Shown here one piece after another: positions 7,953-17,426 of a stretch of 48,213 nt of DNA. This DNA comes from an uncultured Myxococcales bacterium (GTDB lineage: Bacteria > Myxococcota_A > Polyangia > Polyangiales > Polyangiaceae). The first letter of the stretch is position 1, and each line of letters begins with the position of its first letter. Location: NCBI GenBank assembly GCA_937872925.1, contig CALMUT010000217.1, positions 1-48,213 on the forward strand, read 5' to 3'. The position numbers were made by a program, and so were the translations under genes. Below the pieces are notes generated by a model. That model had not been told where the DNA came from and did not search any database. It worked only from the letters and a program-made list of their open reading frames with translations.

Positions 7953-8101
7953 GGGCGGAAGCGTAGTGCAGAGTGGGCCCAAGTGCGAGGGGGGGCGGCC
8001 GGTGGCGCACGCGTTTTCGTCATATCTCGCCTGATTCGTGGTTGCCCCGGTGACCAGCGGTTCGTGACGCGGGTTGCCGTCCTCATGTGTCTGGACGAAG
8101 A

Positions 8102-9127
8102 ATGCTTACTGTGAAGACGCCCACAGCGCTTGCGTCGATGGTCCGGTACGCGATCGATGCCGCCAAGGACCGCGGTCTCGATGCGAATGCGCTGATCGCT
8201 GCGGCAGGACTCGACATGGACGTGGTCAATGACATTGACGGCCGCGTTCCCGTATCGGCGCTGTACCGAGTGTGGGAGCTCAGCGAGGAGCTAAGTAAGG
8301 ATCCGTTCTACGGCATGCACGTGGCGGAGCGCTTTGCGTCCGCACAGTCGATTCAGGTGGTTGGCTTCGCCGCCCGGACCTCGGAAACCATAGCGGACGC
8401 CATCGCCACGGTAGGTCGATTCGCCCGGGTAATGAACGAGTCCACGGTCTTCGAGCTGGTGGACCACGGCAAGCTCAGTGCACTGCGCATTGGTCCGCGA
8501 CCAGGAACTCCACCTTGGCCGATGGTCTATGCGCAATTGGTGTTGACGGGCTATTGGGTCGTGGGACGCAGTCTGGTTGAGGGCGAGCAGGAACTCGACG
8601 GCGTGACGTTTCAGCATGCTGCGCCCAAGGACGTCTCGGAGTATCGCCGCGTGTTCGGACAGACGCCGCAATTTGATTCAGAAGTGAACTCACTGCGCTT
8701 TAATTCTGAGTTTCTCGCGCTCCCCTCGAAGTTCGCTGACCCCGCACTTGCCGACTACCTGCGTGGTCGAGCGACGGTCATGATGGCTCAGCTTCCTGCA
8801 GAAGCAGAGCTTCGCGACCTGGTGCGTCGCGCCATCCTGCAGAGCTTGGGCCGAGCCGACGACGTTCGCGCAGTTGCTCGGCGGCTGGGCATGAGTTCCC
8901 GCTCACTGCAACGTTCACTTCAGGATGCTGGTGCCAGTTTTCAGGAGATCCGCGACGACGTGCGTCGAGCCGAGGCCCTCGCCCTATTCGATGAGCGCAT
9001 GCTGAGCGTGGGCGAGATCGCAGCCCGCGTCGGCTTCGCCCACACCAGCGCCTTGCGCGCCGCAGTCAAGCGCTGGACGGGCAAGTCGACGCGTGACTTG
9101 CGTAGAGACAACACCGTTGTCAGTTGA
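8102..9127 (+). CDS. AraC-family transcriptional regulator with arabinose_bd-type N-domain
   Basis: The 341-aa product starts at ATG 8102; an in-frame GTG at 8087 is possible, and the ribosome-binding site is weak for both. Residues about 15-200 resemble the AraC-type arabinose-binding domain (PF12625) found in OruR/ArgR-like regulators, with GFAARTSETIADAIATVGRF and later WPMVYAQLV. The C-terminal 100 residues hold two helix-turn-helix units, VRAVARRLGMSSRSLQRSL and SVGEIAARVGFAHTSALRAAVKRWTG, typical of AraC/XylS proteins. Such regulators usually activate nearby catabolic genes on binding a ligand. The next gene in the same direction is a neutral ceramidase, so lipid-derived ligands are a reasonable guess. 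It could also act on the divergent DUF362 gene. Confidence 0.9.
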   Translation: MLTVKTPTALASMVRYAIDAAKDRGLDANALIAAAGLDMDVVNDIDGRVPVSALYRVWELSEELSKDPFYGMHVAERFASAQSIQVVGFAARTSETIADAIATVGRFARVMNESTVFELVDHGKLSALRIGPRPGTPPWPMVYAQLVLTGYWVVGRSLVEGEQELDGVTFQHAAPKDVSEYRRVFGQTPQFDSEVNSLRFNSEFLALPSKFADPALADYLRGRATVMMAQLPAEAELRDLVRRAILQSLGRADDVRAVARRLGMSSRSLQRSLQDAGASFQEIRDDVRRAEALALFDERMLSVGEIAARVGFAHTSALRAAVKRWTGKSTRDLRRDNTVVS

Positions 9128-9326
9128 TCCTTCGACTCGGGGACGCGTTCGCCATGGCCGCGCCAGATAGCGACTGTCGCGCGCCACCAAATTGCTGAGG
9201 GTCCTATCTGCAGCTAGAATCCGGTTTTGCACGCGCACGGGTGGGCGCGTCGTGCGGTTTGAGCAGCCGCCACATTGCCCCATGACTCCAAGCCTTGCAG
9301 GGCGCCGGTACCGACAGCCGGCCTCG

Positions 9327-11999
9327 ATGACCACGATGAACAAGACACGCGCCAATCAATTCTCGCCGCTGAGGTTCGCCCGCGATGGCGCGGTTCGCGC
9401 GTTCGGCCTCCTGGCCTCCGTGCTCGCGCTCGGCGTCGCATGTTCCGGGGGCGAAGACACGTCCGTCCCCGTCACCGGCCCCTCGCCCTACGACGACGAC
9501 ACTGAGCGGCTCACGCACTGCGAATTCATTCCCGCCCCAAAGAGGGAGCCAGGCCCCCCACCAACTCCGGGCGCGCTCAAGGCTGGCATCGGATCTCGCT
9601 ATGTGAAGCTGCCCATTGGCACGCCCATGGGAGGCTACGGTGCGCGCAGCACTACCCTCCTGGGCAAAGGCAAGAGCATCCAGGTGGATGACCGGGCGAC
9701 GCGTTTTGCGACGAGCTTCATTCCCTCCGCGGGCAGTCACGACGTGCCGAGGGCAGACGCCATCGCCCTCGAAGCGGGTGGGGAAAGACTCGTGCTTCTG
9801 CGCGGCGATTCCGTCTTCATCACCGAAGACGTCGTCTTCGCGGTGGAAGACGCGCTCGCGCCCGACGGATCGATGCGTGGTCGCGTGATCGTGGCCGCGT
9901 CGCACAGTCATTCCGCGCCGTCGAATTGGCTGCCGAGCTACACATTGCTTCCCGGCATCGACAAACCGCTCTCGCAGCTATTCAAGCGTGCGGTCACGGC
10001 GTATGCGGACGCGGCGCGCGATGCCCTCTCGAAGATGCAGCCAGCGCGCATTGGGTTTGCACTCAACCCGCAGTCAGACCTGGCACAAGCCATCAGCCAT
10101 GATCGCCGCGGCCAAAACAACTCCATGTTGGGACCCGACGGCAATGACGCTGGGAAGAGCAAGGATCACGTCGCCTGGGCCATGCGCATCGATCACTCGG
10201 ACGGCGCGCCGATGGCGGCGGTCGTTTCCTTTCCGATCCATGGGATCATCGGTTCTGAGAAGAACCCTCTGTTTTCCAGTGACGCGCCGGGGGCGATCCA
10301 GAAATCCCTGAGCCACGCCATGGGCTATCCGGTGCTGCACGTGCAGGGTGCGGCGGGTGACTGCAGCCCGGAGTACGTTTCTGGTCGTTCGCAATGCTCC
10401 AGCGCCAGCCGGTGTCTCGATATTCCGAACTTGGAAGTCGTCGGAAGCCGGGCCGAACAGGAACTGCGACCGCTGATCGAAAGCATCGAGACGCGCGACA
10501 CGCTTGCGTTGGAGGTCGTGACAAGAACTTTCTATGTCGGTCACGCCGGCGTCGTGAAGCGACCGGACGGGCGCGAGCTTTTCTACACACCTCCCGGTGA
10601 CTACTTTGCCGACGGTGAAGTGTTCGACGCTGACGGTGTGCTGCTCTCGCCCATCGACGAATTCAACACCGGGGCTGGTGCGGCGCTGTGCGGCGGTCAG
10701 GGACTGGGGATCGTTCCGATGCCAGGTGTCGGCGTTGTGGGTGCCTACGGCTCGTGCAGCGACGTCGGGAAGCTCGCGCCGGCCGTAGCTGAGTTCTTTG
10801 ACATCCCGCCCGACGTCGAGACGCCCTTCTGTGACACCGTGCGCTCGACTAGCAGCGCCGTACGCTTCGATACCGGCGACGACGCGCCGTTCTTGCTCGT
10901 TACCGCGCCTGGGGAACCCACCGCTCCCTATGCCGCGTACTTGCGAGGGCTTTCGCCTGCCGGAAAGGACCACACGCTCTTGCTCGGCTATGCCCAAGAT
11001 CACGTGGGCTACCTGCTCACCGCCGAGGACTGGCTTTTCGGTGGCTACGAGCCGAGTATCAATGTGTGGGGCCCGCTCGAGGGCGAAATGGTGCTGCAAG
11101 GAGTCATCGACGCAGCGAAGATCGCCTGGCCCGCGGAACGCGAGGACCCCGAGGCGGGGACGTCGCGCGCATCTGCGTTTCCGTTTCCACCCGCCGCGGT
11201 GGTGAGTCCTGTTGTCACGAACGATCACGGTACGGTGCCGAGTTCGCTTCCCTCTACGATCTTCTTGCCTGACACTGTGGAGGTCCCTAACCAGGGCCAG
11301 CCCGCGCCCCAAGTGTCGCGCGCCGTCGGTGCAGCGCGATTCATCTGGCTTGGAGGGGATCCAGACGTGGACTATCCGGACGTATCTGTCGAGCGCGAGG
11401 TCAAGCCGGGCGCGTGGGAGTTGGTTAAAGACGGGGCCGACGCGTTCGCCTCCTCGTTGAGTGGCGCGGTCGTGCTCACCTACACACCCGAACCCCTGAA
11501 GGATCCGAATCCATCGCAGCACTACTGGGCGGCAACGTGGCAACCAGTCCCTCCGGCGCCGTATTCCCTCGCGGCGCCGTATGCTCCCTTTGCGCTGCCT
11601 CTGGGTAAATACCGGTTTGTCGTGAAGGGCGCCGCGCAGATCGCCAGCGGCGCGCAAGTCTACGCGGTGACCAGCGCGCCCTTCGAGGTCGTAGCTGCGC
11701 CGCTGGCGACAGCGAGTGCGAAACGCTCCGTCACCGGACTTACGCTTACGGCTCAGCTTGGTTCCGCACCCGGTCTTCGCGCGCTTCGCCGCAAGAATAG
11801 CGACAGTGAAATCCCGCTGCTTGGTCCCTGGAATGTCAAAGTGGTGTTCGACGATGCCACCGAAAAGACGCTGACCGTGGAGGCTACGGATTCGGGCGAG
11901 GGCTCGCTGGCGCTGACCGCTAGCGAGCTCCAACGCGCCACGAACGTCGAAATTCGCGACCAGGCCGGCAACGGCGGCGTGGTGGCGGTGACTGACTGA
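9327..11999 (+). CDS. Neutral/alkaline ceramidase, lipoprotein form
   Basis: The 890-aa product starts at ATG 9327 (next Met at 9336); the signal peptide ends in GVAC. It matches neutral ceramidases, which hydrolyse ceramide to sphingosine and fatty acid outside the cell. Visible motifs are the opening IGTPMGGYGAR, then SVFITEDVV, the zinc-binding ASHSHSAP (His193 and His195), GAAGDCSPEY with the probable nucleophile Ser347, and the zinc-site region YAQDHVGYLLTAEDW plus GYEPSINVWGP. Residues about 650-890 form the beta-rich C-terminal domain. Length is somewhat above the usual 650-780. It lies downstream of the AraC-type regulator with a 199-bp gap that could hold a promoter. Family assignment is strong, but substrate choice is inferred. 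Confidence 0.9.
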   Translation: MTTMNKTRANQFSPLRFARDGAVRAFGLLASVLALGVACSGGEDTSVPVTGPSPYDDDTERLTHCEFIPAPKREPGPPPTPGALKAGIGSRYVKLPIGTPMGGYGARSTTLLGKGKSIQVDDRATRFATSFIPSAGSHDVPRADAIALEAGGERLVLLRGDSVFITEDVVFAVEDALAPDGSMRGRVIVAASHSHSAPSNWLPSYTLLPGIDKPLSQLFKRAVTAYADAARDALSKMQPARIGFALNPQSDLAQAISHDRRGQNNSMLGPDGNDAGKSKDHVAWAMRIDHSDGAPMAAVVSFPIHGIIGSEKNPLFSSDAPGAIQKSLSHAMGYPVLHVQGAAGDCSPEYVSGRSQCSSASRCLDIPNLEVVGSRAEQELRPLIESIETRDTLALEVVTRTFYVGHAGVVKRPDGRELFYTPPGDYFADGEVFDADGVLLSPIDEFNTGAGAALCGGQGLGIVPMPGVGVVGAYGSCSDVGKLAPAVAEFFDIPPDVETPFCDTVRSTSSAVRFDTGDDAPFLLVTAPGEPTAPYAAYLRGLSPAGKDHTLLLGYAQDHVGYLLTAEDWLFGGYEPSINVWGPLEGEMVLQGVIDAAKIAWPAEREDPEAGTSRASAFPFPPAAVVSPVVTNDHGTVPSSLPSTIFLPDTVEVPNQGQPAPQVSRAVGAARFIWLGGDPDVDYPDVSVEREVKPGAWELVKDGADAFASSLSGAVVLTYTPEPLKDPNPSQHYWAATWQPVPPAPYSLAAPYAPFALPLGKYRFVVKGAAQIASGAQVYAVTSAPFEVVAAPLATASAKRSVTGLTLTAQLGSAPGLRALRRKNSDSEIPLLGPWNVKVVFDDATEKTLTVEATDSGEGSLALTASELQRATNVEIRDQAGNGGVVAVTD

Positions 12000-12106
12000 C
12001 CGAGTTGGGGATGGCAGTCACTCAGATTGAGGTCACCTGCGGCGAGGGCGCGGGGTACTTCCCGTGAATCATCCGAGCGCCTGTTCATTGCACGCTCGAG
12101 GTGCGT

Positions 12107-12934
12107 TCAAGGTGGCGACGGATTGTAGAACCACATTGGTCCCTGGCACAGCGGCGAGTTCGTGTCGCAGCTGCTGACTCCGGTGCCTTTTCGGTAGGCG
12201 TCGACCAGACTGGCCTGCAGCGCGGCGTCGTTGTTGCACACGTGGTAGTCGGACAGCTTCTCCGACGCTGCGACGACCGCTTTGAGCGCTGCGTCGAAGC
12301 CGCCGGAGAAATCCGAACCACTGTCCCAGGTGCAGTTCGGGAGCGCCACCAACACACCCTCGATGTCACCTGCCTGCAGCTTCTTGACGAGCGCCGCGGC
12401 GTCATCCGGACCAGTGCACGTCAGGTGCGCGGTGACGTACGCGCTGAGTTCTGCCACCAGTTGCTGCACCACCGTATCGCTGAGCGCGTCCATGCTCAGA
12501 AACTTGGTGCCGCACTCGCACGCCTCGTAGGCATTCGCGAGCGCGTCGAGCTCGGCGCGTGGGCCGCTGAGTTCGATCTTGCCAACCGGCACCAGGAACA
12601 CATCGCCGTTCTTGTCCTTTTCGCCAGGAAGCGTGCCGTGGTTTTCTCGAAACGCGCTGCGCACCACCGTGCCGTCGCACGTGATGTCCAGGGTGGTGGT
12701 GGTGTGCGGCGGCCAAAGCGGACTGCTGCGTCCTGCGGTCTCTTTGTAGGCGTCTTTCTGTAGCCAAGTGAAGGTGGCTTGGCACAGGTCGACGCCGCTG
12801 TCCCCGGTAGCGCCACCGATGCCACCGGTGCCGGCAACAGAGCCGGTGCCTGCGGCCGGACTCGAAGCGTCGTTGGAGCTACATGCCAAGGTGACGCACA
12901 GGGCCAACGCGGCAAAGCCGAGAATACGCTGCAT
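12107..12934 (-). CDS. Lipoprotein with Gly-rich linker, unknown function
   Basis: The 275-aa product starts at ATG 12934. The signal peptide ends in TLAC, then an Ala/Gly/Thr linker typical of Polyangia lipoproteins (about residues 20-48). The folded part starts VDLCQATFTWLQKDAY and has about ten Cys, including CECGTKF, CTGPDD, NCTWDSG, CNNDAA and CDTNSPLC near the end. No catalytic motif or named family was recognised. It is divergent from the hydrolase-like gene at 13088 (153 bp between starts) and convergent with the ceramidase gene (107 bp between stops), so it interrupts the strand order of the lipid-enzyme genes. Confidence 0.8.
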   Translation of the reverse strand: MQRILGFAALALCVTLACSSNDASSPAAGTGSVAGTGGIGGATGDSGVDLCQATFTWLQKDAYKETAGRSSPLWPPHTTTTLDITCDGTVVRSAFRENHGTLPGEKDKNGDVFLVPVGKIELSGPRAELDALANAYEACECGTKFLSMDALSDTVVQQLVAELSAYVTAHLTCTGPDDAAALVKKLQAGDIEGVLVALPNCTWDSGSDFSGGFDAALKAVVAASEKLSDYHVCNNDAALQASLVDAYRKGTGVSSCDTNSPLCQGPMWFYNPSPP

Positions 12935-13087
12935 GTCAGTAAACCTACGCGATCCGAGTCTGCTCCGGCCAGAAACATCCGTAGCCCACCGACAGGGCTG
13001 CGCCATTTCACGCCACATGCGCGCCAGGGCGATTCTGGCTTGGACAGCCGCTGCGGGTCGCAACAGGCTTGGGAGGTGAGGGAAGCG

Positions 13088-15232
13088 ATGGGCAGCAACG
13101 TGTGGGTAATGCGGGGCCTTGGGCAGCTGCTGTTTCTATTGGCGCTGGCGCTGATTGGCTGTGGTGATGGGGAGACGGACGTTGCGGGCGACACTTGGAT
13201 GCCGCCCAAGCCTGAGGACGGCGTGCCGTTGCTTGGCGCGGATTGCGATCCGATGGTGCCCACGTTCTGTGGACTGCCGTTTCCGTCGAATGTCTATCTC
13301 GACGATGATCCGACTGGCCAAAACCCGAGTGGCAAGTCCGTTCGCTTCGGGAAGACGACATTGCCCAAGCCCGTCGGTTCCGACACGCACTGTGCACCGG
13401 AACTGCTCTATGATCACGACGGCTTCTCTCCGTCTCAGGCAGCGCTGACGCACCTGCCTGGCGCCAAATGCGACGACTGCGCAACGCCGCACACCATCGA
13501 GCGTTCGCTGGCGGACGATTCTCCCACGGTGATGATCGACGCAGACACCGGGCAACGCGTTGCCCACTGGGTGGACATCGACGTCAACGTACAGAGCAAC
13601 GACGAGACCGACCGACGCCTGTTCATGTTGCGGCCTGCCGTGCGCCTGGACTACGGGGCGCGCTACATCGTCGCGATCAGAAACGTTTCAGACGCTGACG
13701 GGGTGCCCATCCCCCCGTCTGCGGTGTTCCAGGCCCTGCGGGACAAACAAGCGCTGAAGTCGGGAACGCCTAGCGAGCAGTGGAGTGCATACGCTCGCCG
13801 TGAACTGTACGCAGACATCTTCGGCAAACTGGAGGCTGCCGGTGTTGAGCGCGGCGACTTGCAGATCGCCTGGGATTACACGACTGCCAGTCGCGAGAAT
13901 ATCACCGGCGCGGCGGTGGAAATGCGAGATAGGGCGCTGGCCGCCGCCGGGGACGACGGGCCCACCTTCGTGGTCAAAGAGGTCACGGAGTTTCCAGATC
14001 CGACGGCGAGCCCAAACATCCTGCGGAAGATCGAAGTCGTCATGACGGTGCCGTTGTTTTTGACAGCGGCCACCAAGTCGATCAAGAAGGGCGAGCCGCT
14101 GGACAACTTGAACCTGAACGCTCAAGGCGAGCTGGTCCAGAACGGCAGCATGGAGCAGGAGGTCCTGATCCTCGTGCCGCGTAGCGTAGAGGGCGGAAAG
14201 AAGCATGGCCTGCTCCAGAACGGGCACGGCCTGTTCGGTAACCGCGTGGAGGGCGCGAACGGATTTCTGGCGCGGACGGCCAACGAGTACCAATACATCA
14301 CGTTCAGTACCAACTACTTTGGCTTCGATGGCGACTCCGTCGCGCTTGCAGCGGAGGGTTTCCTGGGACGCTGTGAAGTCCTGAAGTCATTTCCGGAACG
14401 CCAAGTGCAAGGCATGGTGAACCAACTCCTTGCAATGCGCATGATGCTCCGCCGCGTGGCGAAGCAGGGAATCAAAGACGCGTCCGGCAAGGTCGTGCTC
14501 GACCCGGCGTGGATTGACCCGAACGTGCGCGCGTATCGCGGCGACAGCCAGGGCGGCATCATGGGAGCGACCTACATGGCGCTCAGCACGGATGTGACGC
14601 GCGGATTGTTGGGCGAGCCCGGCATGCCGTACAACTTGATGCTCGTCCGCAGCGTGGACTTCTTAAAGTATGCGCTCTTTCTCAACACGGGATTCGGCTT
14701 CAACCCGGTGGCCAATCAGCTGGTTCTCGGATTGGTCCAGATGTCGTGGGATCGGATCGAGCCAGCCGGTTTTGCCCAGCACATCGAGCGTGATCTGCTG
14801 AGTGGTACGCCTGCCCATCACGTGATCCTCCACGTGGCGCGCGGTGACCATCAGGTCACCAACTACGGCGCCCACATGATGGCGCGCGCGATTGGGGCGG
14901 CGCAGCTCAAGTCAGATGACAGCAAGATGCCGGTCTGGGACAGCTACTACGGCATCGACGAGATCGACGGGCCCGTTGAAAATCGCTCGGTGATGGTCGA
15001 CTACGAGTTCGGTCTGGCCCCGAATCCGGACGTGAACCAGCCCAATACCGATGGCTGCGACCCGCACGATCGCGTGCGGCTGTTGACGCCGTCGTTCACA
15101 CAGCAGGACGAGTTCTTCCGCACCGGGCGCATCAGTTGGCACTGCAAGGGCGCCTGCAACTGCAGCGACGACTCGCCGGACGACAAGCAGGAGGACGGCT
15201 GTGAGCACAGCTACCAAGATCAGTGCAAGTGA
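13088..15232 (+). CDS. Large alpha/beta-hydrolase-like lipoprotein (GDSQGG)
   Basis: The 714-aa product starts at ATG 13088 with AGGGA upstream; a longer in-frame opening upstream lacks a signal peptide. The lipobox is LIGC. A folded N-terminal part contains FCGLPFPSNVYLDDD and a middle Ig-like region (LFMLRPAVRLDYGARYIVAI). From about residue 370 an alpha/beta-hydrolase domain follows: LLQNGHGLFGN, the nucleophile elbow YRGDSQGGIMGATY with Ser487, and the late HVARGDHQVTNYGAHMM, where Asp and His could complete a triad. The architecture resembles large secreted esterases or lipases such as the VolA-type proteins, but the match is only at motif level. It overlaps the start of the EEP phosphodiesterase gene by 32 bases, so the two are translationally linked. 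Confidence 0.85.
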   Translation: MGSNVWVMRGLGQLLFLLALALIGCGDGETDVAGDTWMPPKPEDGVPLLGADCDPMVPTFCGLPFPSNVYLDDDPTGQNPSGKSVRFGKTTLPKPVGSDTHCAPELLYDHDGFSPSQAALTHLPGAKCDDCATPHTIERSLADDSPTVMIDADTGQRVAHWVDIDVNVQSNDETDRRLFMLRPAVRLDYGARYIVAIRNVSDADGVPIPPSAVFQALRDKQALKSGTPSEQWSAYARRELYADIFGKLEAAGVERGDLQIAWDYTTASRENITGAAVEMRDRALAAAGDDGPTFVVKEVTEFPDPTASPNILRKIEVVMTVPLFLTAATKSIKKGEPLDNLNLNAQGELVQNGSMEQEVLILVPRSVEGGKKHGLLQNGHGLFGNRVEGANGFLARTANEYQYITFSTNYFGFDGDSVALAAEGFLGRCEVLKSFPERQVQGMVNQLLAMRMMLRRVAKQGIKDASGKVVLDPAWIDPNVRAYRGDSQGGIMGATYMALSTDVTRGLLGEPGMPYNLMLVRSVDFLKYALFLNTGFGFNPVANQLVLGLVQMSWDRIEPAGFAQHIERDLLSGTPAHHVILHVARGDHQVTNYGAHMMARAIGAAQLKSDDSKMPVWDSYYGIDEIDGPVENRSVMVDYEFGLAPNPDVNQPNTDGCDPHDRVRLLTPSFTQQDEFFRTGRISWHCKGACNCSDDSPDDKQEDGCEHSYQDQCK

Positions 15233-16253
15233 GATGTTGCAGACCGGGGGGTGCAGGGTGTCGGTATTCGGCCGGACGCTGTTGGCGCTATCGGCAGTGC
15301 TCGTGGCGGCATGTGGCAGCCAAGACGCTGAGACCAATCTGACAGACGACGGTGGCAGCGATGCTTCAGCTGCACAGGCGGATGCAACCGCCGGGCAACC
15401 CGACGCCTTGCAGCCGTTAGATTCGTCGCTGCACGATGCGTCTGGTATTGACGGCGGCGCGGGAGACGGCGCCGCCGGCGATGCGGTGGTCACCATGGTC
15501 TCCTTCAACTTGCTCCATGGGTTTCCGTCGTTCACGGACTTGGACAAGCGCACGCAAATGGTGATCGACTACATCAAAACGCAGCAACCCGACATCATCG
15601 CGGTACAGGAAGTGGGACGCACGCCGACGCTCGAAAACCGGGCCAAGATCATCGCGACGGCGGTTGGGTACCACTGGGATTTCGAGGTAGCCAGCGGAGT
15701 CGGTTTCGTATTCGAAGAGGGCCCGGGAGTCCTCAGCCGTTGGCCGATCTCCAGCCGCAAGCCGCTGCAGTTGCCGCACGTTAACGGGTTCGAGGTGCGC
15801 AAGGCGCTTCGGGTGCGCATTCAGTCGCCCTTCGGCGGCATCGACGTGACCAGCACGCACCTGACGACCCAGGACCCAGAGAACATCAAGGCGGACCAAG
15901 CGTTGGCCGCCCACGCACTTACCGCGCAAGACCGCACGGGACTTGCCGGGTTCTTCGCGGGTGACATGAACGCGACGCCGGACTCGCTAGCGATGCGCGT
16001 ATTGCGGGGCGCCGCGACGCATGCTGGCAAGACGGGTGACTTGGTCGACGCTTGGGGCGCGGCCAACCCCAGCGATCCGGGTCTGACCGCGTCTTCCAGC
16101 GCGTTGGATCGACGCATCGACTATGTGTACGTCGTGCCGGGAAGCAAGGGTCCGGGTGAGGTGCTCAGCTGCCGGCATGTCTTGGATAAGCCAAATGGCG
16201 GGCTGTTCGCGTCGGACCACATTGGTGTCGAGTGTCGGGTGCGGATCAACTGA
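15201..16253 (+). CDS. EEP-family (sphingomyelinase-type) phosphodiesterase lipoprotein
   Basis: The 350-aa product uses GTG 15201, which has CAGGAGG 6 bases upstream inside the previous gene; ATG 15234 is an alternative with a poor site. The signal peptide ends in VAAC and an Asp/Ala linker follows. The endonuclease/exonuclease/phosphatase domain is complete: VSFNLLHG (Asn), IIAVQEVG (Glu), TSTHLTTQD (His), AGDMNATPD (Asp/Asn), RRIDYVYV, and FASDHIGVE (Asp-His pair). Members include neutral sphingomyelinases, phosphoinositide phosphatases and DNase I-like enzymes. Export argues for a lipid or extracellular nucleic-acid substrate. A ceramidase in the same locus favours a phosphosphingolipid, but this is inference. 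Confidence 0.87.
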   Translation: MSTATKISASEMLQTGGCRVSVFGRTLLALSAVLVAACGSQDAETNLTDDGGSDASAAQADATAGQPDALQPLDSSLHDASGIDGGAGDGAAGDAVVTMVSFNLLHGFPSFTDLDKRTQMVIDYIKTQQPDIIAVQEVGRTPTLENRAKIIATAVGYHWDFEVASGVGFVFEEGPGVLSRWPISSRKPLQLPHVNGFEVRKALRVRIQSPFGGIDVTSTHLTTQDPENIKADQALAAHALTAQDRTGLAGFFAGDMNATPDSLAMRVLRGAATHAGKTGDLVDAWGAANPSDPGLTASSSALDRRIDYVYVVPGSKGPGEVLSCRHVLDKPNGGLFASDHIGVECRVRIN

Positions 16254-16314
16254 GGGAAGCTTACAAGAAGAGCGAGTTGAAGGATGGCGGTCGGCCAGTG
16301 CTTGGTCGTGACTC

Positions 16315-16748
16315 TCACATAAAGAGCGAGTCGAATGGCGGACGGCAACGGGGTGGCGGCAAAGTGCCGGGCGATAGTTCCCCGCGTTCGTCCAGTGTCT
16401 TCAAGAGCTGGCGGTACTTTGCGCCTGGAGAGTCGAGGAGCACCACCATGCGATCGCCTTCAGTCTTGGTCATGGTGCCGCAGACTCGGGCGTGGGCGGA
16501 CCCACGCGGTGCTCCAATGAATCCGTGCACGACGACGCTCTGTTGGTCGGACTGCGTGCCTTGTACCGGGAAGTGAAACAGGTGAGTGAACTCGCCCTTT
16601 GCGATGGTTTCGTTGATGTCCGCACGGTGCCGCCGAAGCCACCACCGGCCGCACCGCCCGCGACCGCAGCGGCGCCATCATGCGCGTCGGAGCTGCAGCC
16701 GAGCCCAAGCAGCATGCAAGTGCCGAAAAGCCACGTACTCACCCGCAT
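16315..16748 (-). pseudogene. Lipoprotein gene broken by a frameshift
   Basis: A lipoprotein start at ATG 16748 gives MRVSTWLFGTCMLLGLGC plus a Gly/Ala linker ending in GGTVR. At about 16620-16621 the sensible reading moves to another frame: DINETIAKGEFTHLFHFPVQ, continuing through VHGFIGAPRGSAHARVCGTM and YRQLLKTLDERG to the stop at 16315. The downstream frame has no ATG, GTG or TTG between its preceding stop and 16530, so it has no start of its own upstream. One missing C at the CC of 16620-16621 would join the two parts into about 144 residues. This is either a true pseudogene or a sequencing error. No family was recognised. Confidence 0.7.
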
Positions 16749-16844
16749 CGACAACACGGGGTTTCCGAAGCGTCGTGCGCTGGGGGTGACCGCGGAAGCG
16801 ACACCTCACCTTGCCGGCTCAGGCGGTCGTAGTAAGATCGTGCC

Positions 16845-17426
16845 ATGGCCTTGTCGATTGACGAGCGGCAACATCGGTTCTCGCACGCAGAATATCTGGT
16901 GCTGGCAGAAAGCAGTACGCTCCGCCTCGAGTACTGGGCTGGCCGAATCCTCGACATGTCCGGGGGCTCCCCACAGCACTCGCGCATCTGCGCAAATCTG
17001 CTCAGAGTTCTGGGAAACCAGCTTGCGGGTAAAGCCTGTCAACCGTACGACTCCAACCTGCGTGTGCGCTCGATTGCCGCCAATCGGACCACCTATGCCG
17101 ACGTCACCGTCGTTTGCGGAGCGCTGGATCTCGATCCCGATGATCGTGCGGGCCATACGGTGTTGAACCCATCGCTCCTAGTCGAAGTCCTCAGCCCGAC
17201 GACGGAGCGCGACGACCGTGGTGCGAAGCTCGATTGCTACAAAGCCATCGCGAGTGTGCGCGCCATTGCGCTGGTCGACCAAGAGCGGCCTGAGGTCACG
17301 CTTCACTCGCGCCAGCCAGACGGCTCCTGGAGACAGACAGTGCACACCACGGGAGACGTCGAACTGGCTGCAATTGCGTGCCGCCTCCCGCTCGATGAGA
17401 TCTACGCGGATCTGCCACCAGGCTGA
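16845..17426 (+). CDS. Uma2 family (DUF820) protein
   Basis: The 193-aa product starts at ATG 16845 and is close to the common Uma2 length. It shows the full family pattern: FSHAEYLVLAESSTLRLEYWAGRILDMSGGS, a helical block with SRICANLLRVLG, then YADVTVVCG, PSLLVEVLSPTTERDDRGAKLDCYKAI and VRAIALVDQERPEV. The Asp in YADV and the Glu of LVEV with the downstream Lys fit a PD-(D/E)xK-type site. Unlike the copy at 4897-5679 it has no coiled-coil tail, and the two differ clearly in sequence, so they are not a recent tandem copy. Its 3-prime end overlaps an antisense ORF (17296-17979). Function is unsettled for the family. Confidence 0.87.
   Translation: MALSIDERQHRFSHAEYLVLAESSTLRLEYWAGRILDMSGGSPQHSRICANLLRVLGNQLAGKACQPYDSNLRVRSIAANRTTYADVTVVCGALDLDPDDRAGHTVLNPSLLVEVLSPTTERDDRGAKLDCYKAIASVRAIALVDQERPEVTLHSRQPDGSWRQTVHTTGDVELAAIACRLPLDEIYADLPPG

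Noticed and set aside
10074..11933. 619-codon open frame antisense to the ceramidase gene
   Set aside because: It is a GC-driven shadow of a gene with strong family motifs. Its composition is Arg-rich and shows no domain.
8102..16253. Secondary-metabolite (PKS/NRPS) cluster
   Set aside because: No carrier, ketosynthase or adenylation motifs are present in the window. The genes are lipid hydrolases and lipoproteins.
16845..17426. Uma2 gene as transposase-linked element
   Set aside because: No terminal inverted repeats, transposase or target duplication could be seen around this copy.
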